In this document: positions 8,841 through 17,654 of the stretch, in pieces | Numbering within the stretch: the stretch's first letter is position 1 | Layout: each line of letters starts with the position of its first letter | DNA from: Streptacidiphilus sp. P02-A3a | Lineage (GTDB): Bacteria; Actinomycetota; Actinomycetes; Streptomycetales; Streptomycetaceae | Direction of reading: 5' to 3' | Assembly (NCBI RefSeq): GCF_014084105.1 | Contig: NZ_CP048289.1 | Coordinates: forward strand, 4,163,922-4,227,921 | Length of the DNA: 64,000 bases | Position numbers and translations under genes: made by a program | The notes under the pieces: model-generated | The model's input: the letters and a program-made list of their open reading frames with translations, nothing else | Told to the model about the DNA's origin: nothing | Databases searched by the model: none

Positions 8841-9371
8841 ATGACGACCGTTCTCACCACCGCGCTCCCGGTACCGGACCGCGCACTGCCGCTGCGCCTG
8901 TCACTGACCCCGTCCGAGGAGCGGTGCCGTTTGGACGGGGTCTGGTGGCCGCACTCACGTGACCTGCGGGCGGAGCTTCCCCCGCTGGTGGCCGAACTCG
9001 ACCACCGGTGGGGGCGGATCACCCACGCGACGGTCAACCGGCAGCTGTGGCCGACGATGCCCAACCACGTCCACACCGGAACCCACACGGTGCGCCTGGG
9101 CTGGTACGACGCGGAGCAGGACCCGTACGAGATCACCCTGCTCTCCTACGAGGTCAACCGCTGGGACCTGCTGGTCGTGCCGCCCGAGACCGACCCGGAG
9201 ACCGCCCGGCGGCTGATGGCGACCGCGTCCCTTGCCGGGAACCGGCAGTCCCCGAGCGCTCTGGTCGATCCCGCGTCCACCAGGCGCTGGGGCGCGGCCC
9301 GCTGGGACAGCGGCGCTCCTCGCGACTGGCGGGCGGAGGAATCCACGGTCCCGGAGGTCCTGGAGAGGTAG
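8841..9371 (+). CDS. DUF5994 family protein
   Basis: A 176-residue protein with the pattern of the actinomycete-restricted DUF5994 family: LRLSLTPSEERCRLDGVWWPHSRDL, then THRV-like HTVRLGWYDAEQDPYEITLLSYE, a Trp/Asp-rich core (NRWDLLVVPPETDP), and a helix ending in ATASLAGNR. No signal peptide, membrane segment or catalytic motif is visible. The function of the family is unknown to me. It is convergent with the downstream SDR gene, leaving only 4 nt between stops. Confidence 0.8.
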   Translation: MTTVLTTALPVPDRALPLRLSLTPSEERCRLDGVWWPHSRDLRAELPPLVAELDHRWGRITHATVNRQLWPTMPNHVHTGTHTVRLGWYDAEQDPYEITLLSYEVNRWDLLVVPPETDPETARRLMATASLAGNRQSPSALVDPASTRRWGAARWDSGAPRDWRAEESTVPEVLER

Positions 9372-9375
9372 GCGG

Positions 9376-10143
9376 TCAGCGCGGGGCCATCCGGATCGCC
9401 CCGTCCAGGCGGATCACCTCGCCGTTGAGGTAGTCGTTGGCGATGATCGCGGCGACCAGGTCGGCGTACTCGTCCGGGCGGCCCAGCCGGGACGGGTGCG
9501 GCACCTGCCCGACCAGGCTGTCGCGGGCCTCCTGGGGCAGTAGGCCGAGCAACGGGGTATCGAACAGGCCGGGGGCGACGGTCAGCACCCGGATACCGGC
9601 CGGCGCGAGGTCGCGGGCGATCGGCAGGGTCATGCCGACGATGCCGCCCTTCGAGGCGGAGTACGCGCTCTGGCCGATCTGGCCGTCGAACGCGGCTACG
9701 GACGCGGTGTTGACGATGACCCCGCGCTGGCCGTCCAGCGGCTCGTTGCGCGCCATCTCGGCGGCGGCCAGCCGCAGCACGTTGAAGCTGCCGATCAGGT
9801 TGATCTCGACCACGGTCCGGAAGGCGTCCAGCGGGTACGGGGTGCCGTCCTTGGCCACGGTGCGACCGGCGCTGCCCAGCCCGGCGCAGTTCACCGTGAC
9901 CCGCAGGGGCCCGCCCTCGGCGGCCACGGCCACGGCGCGGGCGGCGTCCGCCTCGCTCCGGACGTCGCCGGGCACGAACACCGCGCGCTCGCCCAACTCC
10001 GCCGCGGTGGCCGCTCCCTGGGAGCCCGGCAGATCCAGCAGCACCACCCGGGCGGCCCCGCCCGCGAGCAGCCGGGTCGCGGTGGCCCGGCCCAGGCCGG
10101 AGGCCCCGCCCGTGACGACCGCTGTGGCTCCGTCGATCTGCAT
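9376..10143 (-). CDS. SDR, 3-hydroxyacyl-CoA dehydrogenase type II-like
   Basis: A 255-residue classical short-chain dehydrogenase with an N-terminal NAD-binding TGGASGLG turn, NCAG at the end of strand 4, catalytic Ser in [14 protein letters not shown], and YSASK (Tyr/Lys). The insert [20 protein letters not shown] and the tail [16 protein letters not shown] are typical of the human HSD10/type-2 3-hydroxyacyl-CoA dehydrogenase subgroup, which oxidises 3-hydroxyacyl-CoA esters, including branched and steroid-related ones. An AAGGAG site precedes the ATG. It is divergent from a TetR gene with a palindrome between them. Neighbouring steroid genes make a beta-oxidation role plausible but not proven. 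Confidence 0.85.
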   Translation of the reverse strand: MQIDGATAVVTGGASGLGRATATRLLAGGAARVVLLDLPGSQGAATAAELGERAVFVPGDVRSEADAARAVAVAAEGGPLRVTVNCAGLGSAGRTVAKDGTPYPLDAFRTVVEINLIGSFNVLRLAAAEMARNEPLDGQRGVIVNTASVAAFDGQIGQSAYSASKGGIVGMTLPIARDLAPAGIRVLTVAPGLFDTPLLGLLPQEARDSLVGQVPHPSRLGRPDEYADLVAAIIANDYLNGEVIRLDGAIRMAPR

Positions 10144-10178
10144 CCGTTGACTCCTTGCCGGTGGGGGAGGCCTGTCTG

Positions 10179-10198
10179 CTTGTCGAACGATCGATAAG
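10179..10198. promoter_or_regulatory. Candidate operator of the divergent TetR/SDR pair
   Basis: CTTGTCGA, then ACGA, then TCGATAAG form an inverted repeat with 7 of 8 arm positions matching, between the SDR start (10143) and the TetR start (10252). The place and size fit autoregulation by the adjacent TetR protein. The sequence differs from the KstR2-type sites found further on. Confidence 0.55.
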
Positions 10199-10251
10199 TT
10201 ACGCTGGGCCGACCCCGCTGTCCAGCGGTAGTCGGCACCTATGATCGAACC

Positions 10252-10857
10252 ATGCGCCCAACCCGCCACAAGACGATCATCGACGCCGCCCGTCTGGAGT
10301 TCACCGAGCGCGGCTTCGCGGCGGCGTCCATCCGCGACATCGCCAAGCGGGCGGAGATGAGCATGTCCGCGCTCTACCACTACTACCCGGGCAAGCAGGA
10401 CCTGCTGATGGCGATCCTGGACGAGGGCGTGGACGCCTACACCGAGGCCTGTGCCGAGGCGCTGGCGGCGGTGGGGGAGGACCCGGCCGAGCGGCTGGAG
10501 GCGCTGGTCGCGGCGACCGTCCGGTTCCGGGCCGAGCACCCGGCCAAGAGCAGCGTCACCATCACCGAGGAGCGCAGCCTCTCCCCGGAGAACCTGCGGA
10601 CCTACCGCGAGCGGCTGGCCGGGAGCACCCGGCTGTTCCAGGGGATCCTGGAGGACGGCATCGCCCGGGGCGTGTTCAACACGCCCTACCCCGACGACGC
10701 CCGGCGCGGCATCATCGCGATGTGCAACGCCATCTCCCAGTGGTACCGCCCCGAGGGCGAGTTGACCCGGGACGACCTGGTCGAGCGGTACGTCTCGCTG
10801 GCCCTCACCCTGGCCGAGTGCCGCCCCCGCGCCGCCCGGCGCGGGGCGAAGCCGTAG
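10252..10857 (+). CDS. TetR-family regulator (divergent from the SDR)
   Basis: A 201-residue TetR/AcrR repressor. The N-terminal helix-turn-helix reads [36 protein letters not shown]. The C-terminal domain is all-helical and contains [30 protein letters not shown], common in repressors that respond to acyl-CoA or fatty-acid-like ligands. The divergent arrangement and the palindrome in the shared promoter suggest control of the SDR gene and itself. Its ligand cannot be deduced. The ATG at 10252 lies close to the putative operator. Confidence 0.88.
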   Translation: MRPTRHKTIIDAARLEFTERGFAAASIRDIAKRAEMSMSALYHYYPGKQDLLMAILDEGVDAYTEACAEALAAVGEDPAERLEALVAATVRFRAEHPAKSSVTITEERSLSPENLRTYRERLAGSTRLFQGILEDGIARGVFNTPYPDDARRGIIAMCNAISQWYRPEGELTRDDLVERYVSLALTLAECRPRAARRGAKP

Positions 10858-10877
10858 GGCGGCCGCCCCCGCGCCCG

Positions 10878-11561
10878 CTACCGCGCGCGGACGACGCCGC
10901 CGAGCCGCGCGGCCAGGTCCGCCGCCGTGCTGCCCCAGGTCTCCCGGATCCGCACGCCGTCCGGGGTGATGTCGAAGGCGGCGTGGTCGGTGTAGACCCG
11001 GCTGACACAGCGCAGGCCGGTGAGCGGACAGGTGCAGGACGGCACCAGCTTGGGCTCGCCGCTCCGGTTGAAGAGCGTCATCATCACGTAGACGTCCTTG
11101 GCACCGATGGCGAGGTCCATGGCGCCGCCGACGGCCGGGATGTCCTCGGGCCCGCCGGTGTGCCAGTTGGCCAGGTCGCCGGTGGCGCTCACCTGGTAGG
11201 CGCCGAGCACGCAGACGTCCAGGTGGCCGCCGCGCATCATCGCGAAGGAGTCGGCGTGGTGGAAGAACGCGGCCCCCGGCAGCTCGGTCACCGGCACCTT
11301 GCCCGCGTTGGTGAGGTCCGGGTCGATCGCGTCGCCGACGGCGGCCGGACCCATGTTCAGCATGCCGTTCTCGGTGTGCAGCACCACCCCGGAGCCGACG
11401 GGCAGGTGGTCGGCGATCCTGGTGGGCTGCCCGATGCCGAGGTTCACGTAGGAGCCCCCGGGGATGTCCCGGGCGATCACGGCCGCCAGCTCGTCCGTGG
11501 TCAGCGGTCCCCGGTCGAGGTGCTCGACCGGATTGCCCGCGGTACTCGTCACGATGCTCAT
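10878..11561 (-). CDS. 3-oxoacid CoA-transferase, beta subunit
   Basis: A 227-residue B subunit of a type I CoA-transferase. It contains the catalytic Glu in [11 protein letters not shown], the oxyanion [15 protein letters not shown] segment, and NWHTGG...[10 protein letters not shown]. With the upstream A subunit it moves CoA between succinyl-CoA or acetyl-CoA and a 3-oxoacid such as 3-oxoadipate or acetoacetate. Start and stop overlap the A gene by 4 nt (ATGA), so the pair is co-translated. The active-site ENG motif separates it from the hydrolase-type IpdB encoded later in this window. Confidence 0.9.
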   Translation of the reverse strand: MSIVTSTAGNPVEHLDRGPLTTDELAAVIARDIPGGSYVNLGIGQPTRIADHLPVGSGVVLHTENGMLNMGPAAVGDAIDPDLTNAGKVPVTELPGAAFFHHADSFAMMRGGHLDVCVLGAYQVSATGDLANWHTGGPEDIPAVGGAMDLAIGAKDVYVMMTLFNRSGEPKLVPSCTCPLTGLRCVSRVYTDHAAFDITPDGVRIRETWGSTAADLAARLGGVVRAR

Positions 11562-12253
11562 CGCGCCCCCTCGACGGTGTAGTGCCGGGCCTCGACCGGG
11601 ACGATCCGGTCGACGTGGATGGACGGGGTGACGACCGCCTCCGGATGCAGCTCGCCGACCGGGACCACCGCGCCCACCTGCACGATCGTGGTGCCGGCGG
11701 CGGTCGCCATGACCGGCCCGAAGTTGCGCGCGGTCTTGCGGTAGACCAGGTTGCCCATGGTGTCGGCCCGGTACGCGGAGATCAGCGCGTAGTCGCCCCT
11801 GATCGGGTACTCCAGCACGTAGTCGCGGCCGTCGATGGTCCGCGTCTCCTTGCCCTCGGCCAGCGGCGTGCCGACCCCGGTCGGGCAGAAGAACGCGCCG
11901 ATACCGGCACCGGCCGCGCGCATCCGCTCCGCCAGGTTGCCCTGCGGCACCAGGTCGAGCTCGATCCGCCCGGCCCGGTACAGCGCGTCGAAGACGTGGG
12001 AGTCGGCCTGCCGCGGGAACGAGCAGACCACCTTCCGCACCCGGCCGGCCCTCAGCAGCGCCGCCAGGCCGACCTCGCCGTTCCCGGCGTTGTTGGAGAC
12101 GACGGTGAGCTCCCGCGCGCCCTGCCGGATGAGCGCGTCGACCAGGTCGAACGGCATGCCCGCCAAGCCGAAGCCGCCGACCAGGACGGTCGAGCCGTCC
12201 TCGACGCCCGCCACCGCCTCGTCACAGCTGTCCAACACCCGTGCCCGACCCAT
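11558..12253 (-). CDS. 3-oxoacid CoA-transferase, alpha subunit
   Basis: A 231-residue A subunit of a type I CoA-transferase: [42 protein letters not shown], a [20 protein letters not shown] loop, and [23 protein letters not shown]. It resembles PcaI, CatI and ScoA; sequence alone does not choose between 3-oxoadipate and acetoacetate as acceptor. The ATG at 12253 gives the family N-terminus; longer forms only add non-homologous sequence. A LysR gene starts divergently and probably controls the operon. Confidence 0.88.
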   Translation of the reverse strand: MGRARVLDSCDEAVAGVEDGSTVLVGGFGLAGMPFDLVDALIRQGARELTVVSNNAGNGEVGLAALLRAGRVRKVVCSFPRQADSHVFDALYRAGRIELDLVPQGNLAERMRAAGAGIGAFFCPTGVGTPLAEGKETRTIDGRDYVLEYPIRGDYALISAYRADTMGNLVYRKTARNFGPVMATAAGTTIVQVGAVVPVGELHPEAVVTPSIHVDRIVPVEARHYTVEGAR

Positions 12254-12319
12254 ACCCGACCTCCGGTTCTCCAGCGTGTGGCGCCAAGCGCGCACATCCA
12301 CACGGTAGGCGCCGGGATC

Positions 12320-12335
12320 GATAAGCTGAAGTATC
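12320..12335. promoter_or_regulatory. LysR-type dyad between the CoA-transferase and LysR genes
   Basis: GATA (12320-12323) and TATC (12332-12335) form a dyad with an 8-nt spacer in an A/T-rich island of an otherwise GC-rich divergent promoter, in the T-N11-A style recognised by LysR regulators. Confidence 0.45.
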
Positions 12336-12365
12336 AATATCGCTGATGATTGAGACGCTCCCGAT

Positions 12366-13277
12366 ATGGATCTCCGCCACCTTCGCTACTTCGTCGCCGT
12401 CGCCGAGGAGCGCCACTTCGGCCGCGCCGCCGAACGCCTGCACATGGCGCAGCCGCCGCTGTCGCAGGCGGTCCGCCGACTGGAGGCCGAACTCGGGGTG
12501 GAGCTGCTGCACCGCACCACCCGCCGGGTCGAGCTCACCGAGGCCGGACGCGCCTACCTGGAGCGGGCACGGGCGATCCTCGACCAGGTCGACCAGGCCG
12601 CCGAGCTGGCCCGCCGGGTCGCCGCCGGGGCGGTCGGCCACCTGGCGATCGGCTGCGTCGGCTCGGTCACGTACAGCCTGCTGCCGACGCTCTCCCGGCA
12701 GCTCTCGGCCGCGCTGCCCGGCGTGGACTTCTCCTTCCGCGGCGAGATGCCGGCCCCGGAGCAGGCCGAGGCCCTGCGCACCGGCGCCATCGACGTCGCC
12801 CTGCTGCGCCCCTCGGCGGCGGACCCCTCGCTGGTCGCGCACCTGCTGCGGCGGGACCGGCTGGTGGTGGCGCTGCCGACCGACCACCCGCTCGCCGGGC
12901 GGCGCCGGGTGCGCGCCGTGGACCTCGCCGACACCGACCTGATCGTGCACGCGGCCGACGGCCGCTCGGTGATGCACGACGTGGTGCTGCGGGTGCTGCG
13001 CGACGCCGGGGTCGAGCCCCGGATCCGGCACCGGGTCGGCGAGACCTCGACCCTGGTCACCCTGGTCGCGGGCGGACTCGGGGCGGCGGTCGTGCCCGAG
13101 CCGGTGACCGCGCTGCCGCTGCCCGGCGTGGTCTACCGGCCGCTGGTGCAACCGGCCACCACCGTCGACCTGGCCGTGGCCCACCGGGCCGACCGCTCCG
13201 AACCGCACCTGATGCGGACGGTGGAGGTGATCCGGCAGCTGCTCGCCCCAGCCGCGAAGGTCAGAGGCGCTCGATGA
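12366..13277 (+). CDS. LysR-family transcriptional regulator
   Basis: A 303-residue LysR protein. The N-terminal winged HTH is classical (DLRHLRYFVAVAEERHFGRAAERL, QPPLSQAVRRLEAELGVELL). The effector domain covers about residues 90-295, with the GAIDVALLRPS and GLGAAVVPEPVTAL elements. The HLRYF...HFGRAAERLHMAQPPLSQ style is that of the CatR/BenM/PcaQ group that senses aromatic-catabolite intermediates, consistent with regulating the divergent CoA-transferase operon. Its 3' end overlaps the convergent thiolase gene by 17 bp. Confidence 0.9.
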   Translation: MDLRHLRYFVAVAEERHFGRAAERLHMAQPPLSQAVRRLEAELGVELLHRTTRRVELTEAGRAYLERARAILDQVDQAAELARRVAAGAVGHLAIGCVGSVTYSLLPTLSRQLSAALPGVDFSFRGEMPAPEQAEALRTGAIDVALLRPSAADPSLVAHLLRRDRLVVALPTDHPLAGRRRVRAVDLADTDLIVHAADGRSVMHDVVLRVLRDAGVEPRIRHRVGETSTLVTLVAGGLGAAVVPEPVTALPLPGVVYRPLVQPATTVDLAVAHRADRSEPHLMRTVEVIRQLLAPAAKVRGAR

Positions 13278-14433
13278 CGGTGACGTTCGCCTGTCCGCCG
13301 CCCTCGCACATGGTCTGCAGTCCGTAGCGGCCGCCGGTGCGCTCCAGTTCGTGCAGTAGGGAGGTCATCAGCCGGGTCCCGGTGGCCCCGATCGGATGGC
13401 CGAGGGCGATGGCGCCGCCGTTGACGTTGACCCGGTCCAGGTCCGCACCGGTCTCGGCGGCCCAGGCCAGCACCACGGCGGCGAACGCCTCGTTCACCTC
13501 GAACAGGTCGATGTCGTCGATGGACAGGCCGGTCCTGGCCAGGGCGTGGCGGGTGGCCGGGATCGGGCCGGTGAGCATCCACACCGGGTCGTCGCCGCGC
13601 ACCGAGAGGTGGTGGATCCGGGCGCGCGGGGTCAGGCCGTGCTCGCGGACGGCCCGCTCGGAGGCGATCAGCAGCGCCGAGGCGGCGTCGCTGATCTGCG
13701 AGGCGACCGCCGCGCTGGTGCGTCCGCCGTCGGTCAGCGGCCGCAGCGCGGCCATCTTCGCCAACGAGGTGTCGCGGCGCGGCCCCTCGTCGGTGTCGAA
13801 GCCGCCGATCGGCTCGATCTCGTCCCGGAAGCGCCCGGCGTCGATCGCGGCCAGCGCCCGCTGGTGGCTCCGGTAGGCGAACCGCTCCAGCTCCGCGCGG
13901 GAGAGGCCCCACTTCGCGGCGATCATCTCGGCGGCGCGGAACTGGGAGACCTCCTGGTCGCCGTAGCGGGCGACCCAGCCAGGGGATTCGGCGAACGGCG
14001 TGCTGAAGCCGTACCGCTCGCCCACGAGCATCGCGGCGGAGATCGGGATCGCCGACATGTTCTGCACGCCACCGGCGACGATCAGGTCGGCGGTGCCGGA
14101 CATCACCCCCTGCGCCGCGAAGTGGACCGCCTGCTGACTCGACCCGCACTGCCGGTCGACGGTCACCCCGGGCACGTGCTCCGGCAGCCCGGCGACCAGC
14201 CAGGCGGTGCGGGCGATGTTCCCCGCCTGCGAGCCGATCGGGTCGCAGCAGCCCAGGATCACGTCGTCGACGGCGCCCGGATCGACGCCCGAGCGGCGCA
14301 TCAGCGCGCCGATCACCTGTCCCGCCAGGTCCGCCGAGTGGGTCGCGGCCAGCGCGCCGCCGCGCCGACCGACGGGGGAGCGCACGGCGTCGATCAGGTA
14401 GGCCTCGGGCACGGCGCCGCGGGTCGGTTCCAC
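13261..14433 (-). CDS. fadA6: Acetyl-CoA acyltransferase, FadA6-like steroid thiolase
   Basis: A 390-residue thiolase with the acylated Cys in VDRQCGSSQQAVHF, a GGVQNMS loop, FEVNEAFA, the His in GGAIALGHPIGATG, and the second Cys in MCEGGGQANVT. Long stretches (NIARTAWLVAGLPE, IPISAAMLVGE, DDPVWMLTGPIPATR) match my recollection of mycobacterial FadA6, which cleaves the linear dioxo diacid CoA ester after opening of steroid rings C and D. The GTG at 14433 follows GAGGGGGG. A KstR2-type palindrome lies 72-85 bp upstream, shared with the divergent echA gene. The family is certain; steroid specificity is supported by context. Confidence 0.85.
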   Translation of the reverse strand: MEPTRGAVPEAYLIDAVRSPVGRRGGALAATHSADLAGQVIGALMRRSGVDPGAVDDVILGCCDPIGSQAGNIARTAWLVAGLPEHVPGVTVDRQCGSSQQAVHFAAQGVMSGTADLIVAGGVQNMSAIPISAAMLVGERYGFSTPFAESPGWVARYGDQEVSQFRAAEMIAAKWGLSRAELERFAYRSHQRALAAIDAGRFRDEIEPIGGFDTDEGPRRDTSLAKMAALRPLTDGGRTSAAVASQISDAASALLIASERAVREHGLTPRARIHHLSVRGDDPVWMLTGPIPATRHALARTGLSIDDIDLFEVNEAFAAVVLAWAAETGADLDRVNVNGGAIALGHPIGATGTRLMTSLLHELERTGGRYGLQTMCEGGGQANVTVIERL

Positions 14434-14504
14434 GGGTACCCCCCTCGACCGGCTCGTCGGCCTCCGGCGCTGTCCGGGAGCCGGGGTGTCGCCTAGACTA
14501 CCCC

Positions 14505-14518
14505 ACCAAGCACTTGTT
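14505..14518. promoter_or_regulatory. KstR2-type operator (fadA6/echA)
   Basis: ACCAAGCACTTGTT is an exact match to AnCAAGnnCTTGnT, the consensus known for mycobacterial KstR2. It lies in the divergent promoter between the thiolase and enoyl-CoA hydratase genes, where one bound repressor could shut both. Confidence 0.8.
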
Positions 14519-14566
14519 TGGTCAACGGGATTCCGGTGCAGCCGCCCATGACGCGAAGGAGCAGCC

Positions 14567-15451
14567 ATGTCCGCCGAGGAGAGCCCAGCAGCCGAGGACG
14601 CCGAGCCGGTGGTCGCCTACGAGGTCCGCGGGCCGGTCGCGGTGGTGACCGTGAACCGCCCGGAGTACCGCAACGCCCAGAACTCCCAGGTGACCTACGC
14701 CCTGGACGCGGCCTTCACCCGGGCCGTCGACGACGACGCGGTGAAGGTGGTCGTGCTCGCGGGCAGCGGTCGCCACTTCAGCGCGGGCCACGACATCGGC
14801 ACCCCGGGCCGCGACGTCGACCGGACCTTCGAGCGCAGGGCGGTGATCTGGTGGGACCACACCGACAAGCAGGGCGTCGACTCCCGCCTGGCCCGCGAGT
14901 CGGAGGTCTACCTCGGCATGTGCCGCCGCTGGCGGGAGATCCCCAAGCCGATGATCGCGATGGTGCAGGGCGCCTGCATCGCCGGGGGCCTGATGCTGGC
15001 CTGGTGCTGTGACTTCGTCATCGCCTCGGACGACGCGTTCTTCGCCGACCCGGTCGTCCGGATGGGCATCCCCGGCGTCGAGTACTTCGCCCACCCGTGG
15101 GTGATGAACCCGCGCGCCGCCAAGGAGTTCCTGTTCACCGGGGACCGCTTCAGCGCGCAGCGCGCCGAACGGCTCGGCATGGTCAACCAGGTGGTCCCGC
15201 GCGCCGAGTTGGAGTCCACCGTGTTCGCCCTGGCGGAGCGGATCAGCGCGATGCCCCGGTTCGGCCTGGCGTTGGCCAAGAAGGCGGTCAACCAGGCCGA
15301 GGACCTGCAGGGGATGCGGGTCGGCATGGACTCGGTCTTCGGTCTGCACCACGCCGCGCACGCCCACAACGCCGAGGTCGGCGCCGACTCGCTGGCCGGC
15401 CTGGACGCCCGGGGCATGCGCGACGCGGCCCGGGCCGCCACCGAGGGCTGA
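14567..15451 (+). CDS. Enoyl-CoA hydratase/isomerase family protein (EchA13-like)
   Basis: A 294-residue crotonase. The oxyanion hole is formed by SAGHDIG and the later GACIAGGLMLAWCCD segment. VNRPEYRNAQNSQVTYALD, FADPVVRMGIPGVEYFAHP and TGDRFSAQRAERLGMVN complete the fold. The insert containing ERRAVIWWDHTDKQGVD resembles mycobacterial EchA13-type hydratases. The probable reaction is hydration of an enoyl-CoA in ring or side-chain degradation. It is divergent from fadA6 under a shared KstR2-type site and convergent with kstR2. The exact substrate is unknown. Confidence 0.82.
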   Translation: MSAEESPAAEDAEPVVAYEVRGPVAVVTVNRPEYRNAQNSQVTYALDAAFTRAVDDDAVKVVVLAGSGRHFSAGHDIGTPGRDVDRTFERRAVIWWDHTDKQGVDSRLARESEVYLGMCRRWREIPKPMIAMVQGACIAGGLMLAWCCDFVIASDDAFFADPVVRMGIPGVEYFAHPWVMNPRAAKEFLFTGDRFSAQRAERLGMVNQVVPRAELESTVFALAERISAMPRFGLALAKKAVNQAEDLQGMRVGMDSVFGLHHAAHAHNAEVGADSLAGLDARGMRDAARAATEG

Positions 15452-15502
15452 CCCGGACCCGCCCGGCGAGGGGGAGCGCGGCGGCCCGACGTCCGAAGGA
15501 GG

Positions 15503-16138
15503 TCACCCCGTGAGCAGGCCGCCGTAGAGCAGCGTCAGGTACTGCGTGGCGACGGCCTCGTGCTGGTACCGGCCGCCCGGGTGGTACCAGCGCACCGCGC
15601 TCCACACCGTGTCCCGGATGAAGCGGTAGCTGAGCTGCATGTCGACGGAGTCCAGGAAGACACCTGACTCCTGACCGGCGGTGAGCGCCCGCAGCCAGAT
15701 CGCCTCGTTCTGCCGACCCAGGTCGTCGACGTACTCGAAGCCCGGCTGCCCGCTCAGGGAGGGGGACTCGTTCTGGTAGAGGGCGACCGCCTCGGGCTCG
15801 GCGTCGATGGTGGCGAAGGCGTGCCGGACCAGCCCGTCGAAGACCTCACGCGGGCTTCCGCCGTGCTGCTCGATCGCGGTGAAGCGCTCCCGCAACCGGC
15901 CCAGGAAGTCCCGGAGGATCTCGTCGAGCATCGCCTCCTTCGAGGCGAAGTGGTGGTACAGGCTGCCGGACAGGATGCCCGCCTCGTCGGCGATGTCCCG
16001 GACGGTGGTCTCGGCGTAGCCGTGGGTGGCGAACAGGTTCGCGGCGATGCGCAGCAGTTCCGCGCGACGGTCCGAACCGCCGTTCGCCGCCGCCCTGGGG
16101 CTGCCGCCGCGCGTGGCCACGGGTCGTCGTGCCGCCAT
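15503..16138 (-). CDS. kstR2: KstR2-like TetR repressor of steroid C/D-ring genes
   Basis: A 211-residue TetR protein. The HTH TTVRDIADEAGILSGSLYHH and FASKEAMLDEIL, the central LYQNESPSL, and the C-terminal YRFIRDTVWSAVRWYHPGG are close to what I recall of mycobacterial KstR2, whose ligand is HIP-CoA and whose operator is AnCAAGnnCTTGnT. Its own promoter has a one-mismatch site (16212-16225), and exact sites precede fadA6/echA, ipdA and the 27.1-kb SDR. The ATG at 16138 is chosen because upstream codons are non-homologous. It is the best-supported regulator of this cluster. Confidence 0.85.
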   Translation of the reverse strand: MAARRPVATRGGSPRAAANGGSDRRAELLRIAANLFATHGYAETTVRDIADEAGILSGSLYHHFASKEAMLDEILRDFLGRLRERFTAIEQHGGSPREVFDGLVRHAFATIDAEPEAVALYQNESPSLSGQPGFEYVDDLGRQNEAIWLRALTAGQESGVFLDSVDMQLSYRFIRDTVWSAVRWYHPGGRYQHEAVATQYLTLLYGGLLTG

Positions 16139-16211
16139 GTGGTTCGTCCCTTCGGCCGGGGGCGCGCACGCCCGCCGACGGTGCGCTGGTCCGGATCGGC
16201 TCAGCATACCA

Positions 16212-16225
16212 ACCAAGCGATTGCT
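16212..16225. promoter_or_regulatory. KstR2-type operator upstream of kstR2
   Basis: ACCAAGCGATTGCT matches AnCAAGnnCTTGnT with one mismatch (A for C in the right arm). It lies about 74-87 bp before the kstR2 start, consistent with weaker autoregulation. Confidence 0.7.
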
Positions 16226-16291
16226 CACTCCGAGGCGCCGCCCGGGCGGAGCGGGGAGATCCCGCCCGGGCGGCGCCCACGGGATGCGCGG

Positions 16292-17614
16292 CTACTCCGG
16301 CACGGAGCCACTGGTGGCGGGGGCGCGGCGCAGGCCGCGGATCGCCGGGGTCGCGAACAGCGCCACGCAACCCGCCAGGCAGGCACCCGCCGACACCAGC
16401 AGCAGCCGCTCCGGGGAGGCCAGCGCGATGGCCGGTCCGGCCAGGATCTGGCCGAGCGCGATGCCGGAGACCGAGCCGCCCAACTCGTAGGCGGAGACCC
16501 GGTTGAGCACGGCGGGCGGGGTGTGCGTCTGCACGCTGGTCGCCCACATCACCGACCAGAACGCCAGGGCGCCGCCGCCGATGACGTGGCCCACCAGCAG
16601 TACCGGCAGGTCGGCGCCGAGCGCCACGCAGAGCGGCAGCACGGTGTACAGCGCCATCGCCACGGTCCCGGCCGCCAGCGGCCGGGCCGGACGCAGCCGC
16701 AGCGCCAGCAGGCCGCCGAGCACGGTGCCGACGCCGAGGAAGGAGACCGCCAGGCCGTAGGCGTTCGACCCGAGCCGGGCACCGACCAGCGCCGAGCTCA
16801 GCGGCACCAGCGGGCCGAAGACCAGCACGCCGTAGCCCATCCAGATCAGGATCACCGCCCACATCCAGGTGCGGGAGCGGAACTCGTGCCAGCCCTGGCG
16901 CAGGTCGCGGCGGAGTGAACCGCCGCTGGGCGCGGCCGAACCGGTGGCGGCGGGGGAGAGCCGGATGAGTGCCAGGCACAGGGCGCTGAGCACGAAGGTC
17001 CCGGCGTCGATCGCGTACACCGTCCCGGCGCCGGTCAGTGTGATCAGCAGCCCGGCCAGGGCCGGTCCGATCAGCTGGGCGAGCGCGTCGGCCACCTTGA
17101 GCGTGGCGTTGGCCCGCTGCGGCTCGCGGGCGACCAGCGGGACCATCCCGTTCACCCCCGGCAGGAACATCGCCACGGCCGCACCGGCCAGCGCCGCCAT
17201 GGTCACCAGCAGCCAGAACGGCGGCCGTCCGGTGAAGAACGCGACCGCCAGCACGCCCTGGGTGAGCACCCGGGCGAGGTCGGCGCCGACCATCATCCGG
17301 CGCGCCCCGAGCCGGTCGGCGAACACCCCGCCGAACAGCACCAGCACCACGAAGGTCCCGGTCCAGGCGCCGAGGACGAAGCCGACCCCGGAGATCCCGT
17401 AGAGTGCGCCGACCGCGAGCGCGGCGGCCACCGGCATCATCGCGTCGCCGAACAGCGAGACGGTACGGGCGGTGAAGTAGAGGGTGAAGCGCCGGTCCCA
17501 CAAAGGGCGTTGGGCGGGCAGGCGGTGGACGGGCGGATCGGGTAGCGGTGCGGACTGGGTCCCAGCTCGGGTGGTGGTCACAGCACGCCATTCTGGTCTG
17601 GACCAATCGGCCAT
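16292..17614 (-). CDS. MFS transporter (EntS/MFS_3-like exporter)
   Basis: About 440 residues with twelve hydrophobic segments. Major facilitator markers are DRRFTLYFTARTVSLFGDAM at the first helix, GGVFADRLGARRMMVGADLARVLTQG (the motif A loop between helices 2 and 3), and a central Pro/Arg-rich loop before RQGWHEFRSR. This layout is typical of the EntS/MFS_3 exporters. The substrate is unknown. The start is uncertain: ATG 17614 is used, with GTG 17581 as an alternative; a start at 17656 would overlap the divergent AraC-type gene. It sits between kstR2 and the ipd operon, but no KstR2 site lies at its own promoter. Confidence 0.85.
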   Translation of the reverse strand: MADWSRPEWRAVTTTRAGTQSAPLPDPPVHRLPAQRPLWDRRFTLYFTARTVSLFGDAMMPVAAALAVGALYGISGVGFVLGAWTGTFVVLVLFGGVFADRLGARRMMVGADLARVLTQGVLAVAFFTGRPPFWLLVTMAALAGAAVAMFLPGVNGMVPLVAREPQRANATLKVADALAQLIGPALAGLLITLTGAGTVYAIDAGTFVLSALCLALIRLSPAATGSAAPSGGSLRRDLRQGWHEFRSRTWMWAVILIWMGYGVLVFGPLVPLSSALVGARLGSNAYGLAVSFLGVGTVLGGLLALRLRPARPLAAGTVAMALYTVLPLCVALGADLPVLLVGHVIGGGALAFWSVMWATSVQTHTPPAVLNRVSAYELGGSVSGIALGQILAGPAIALASPERLLLVSAGACLAGCVALFATPAIRGLRRAPATSGSVPE

Positions 17615-17654
17615 CCCCAGTGTCCGGAACGACATGATGGGGTACTTTCCTGCC

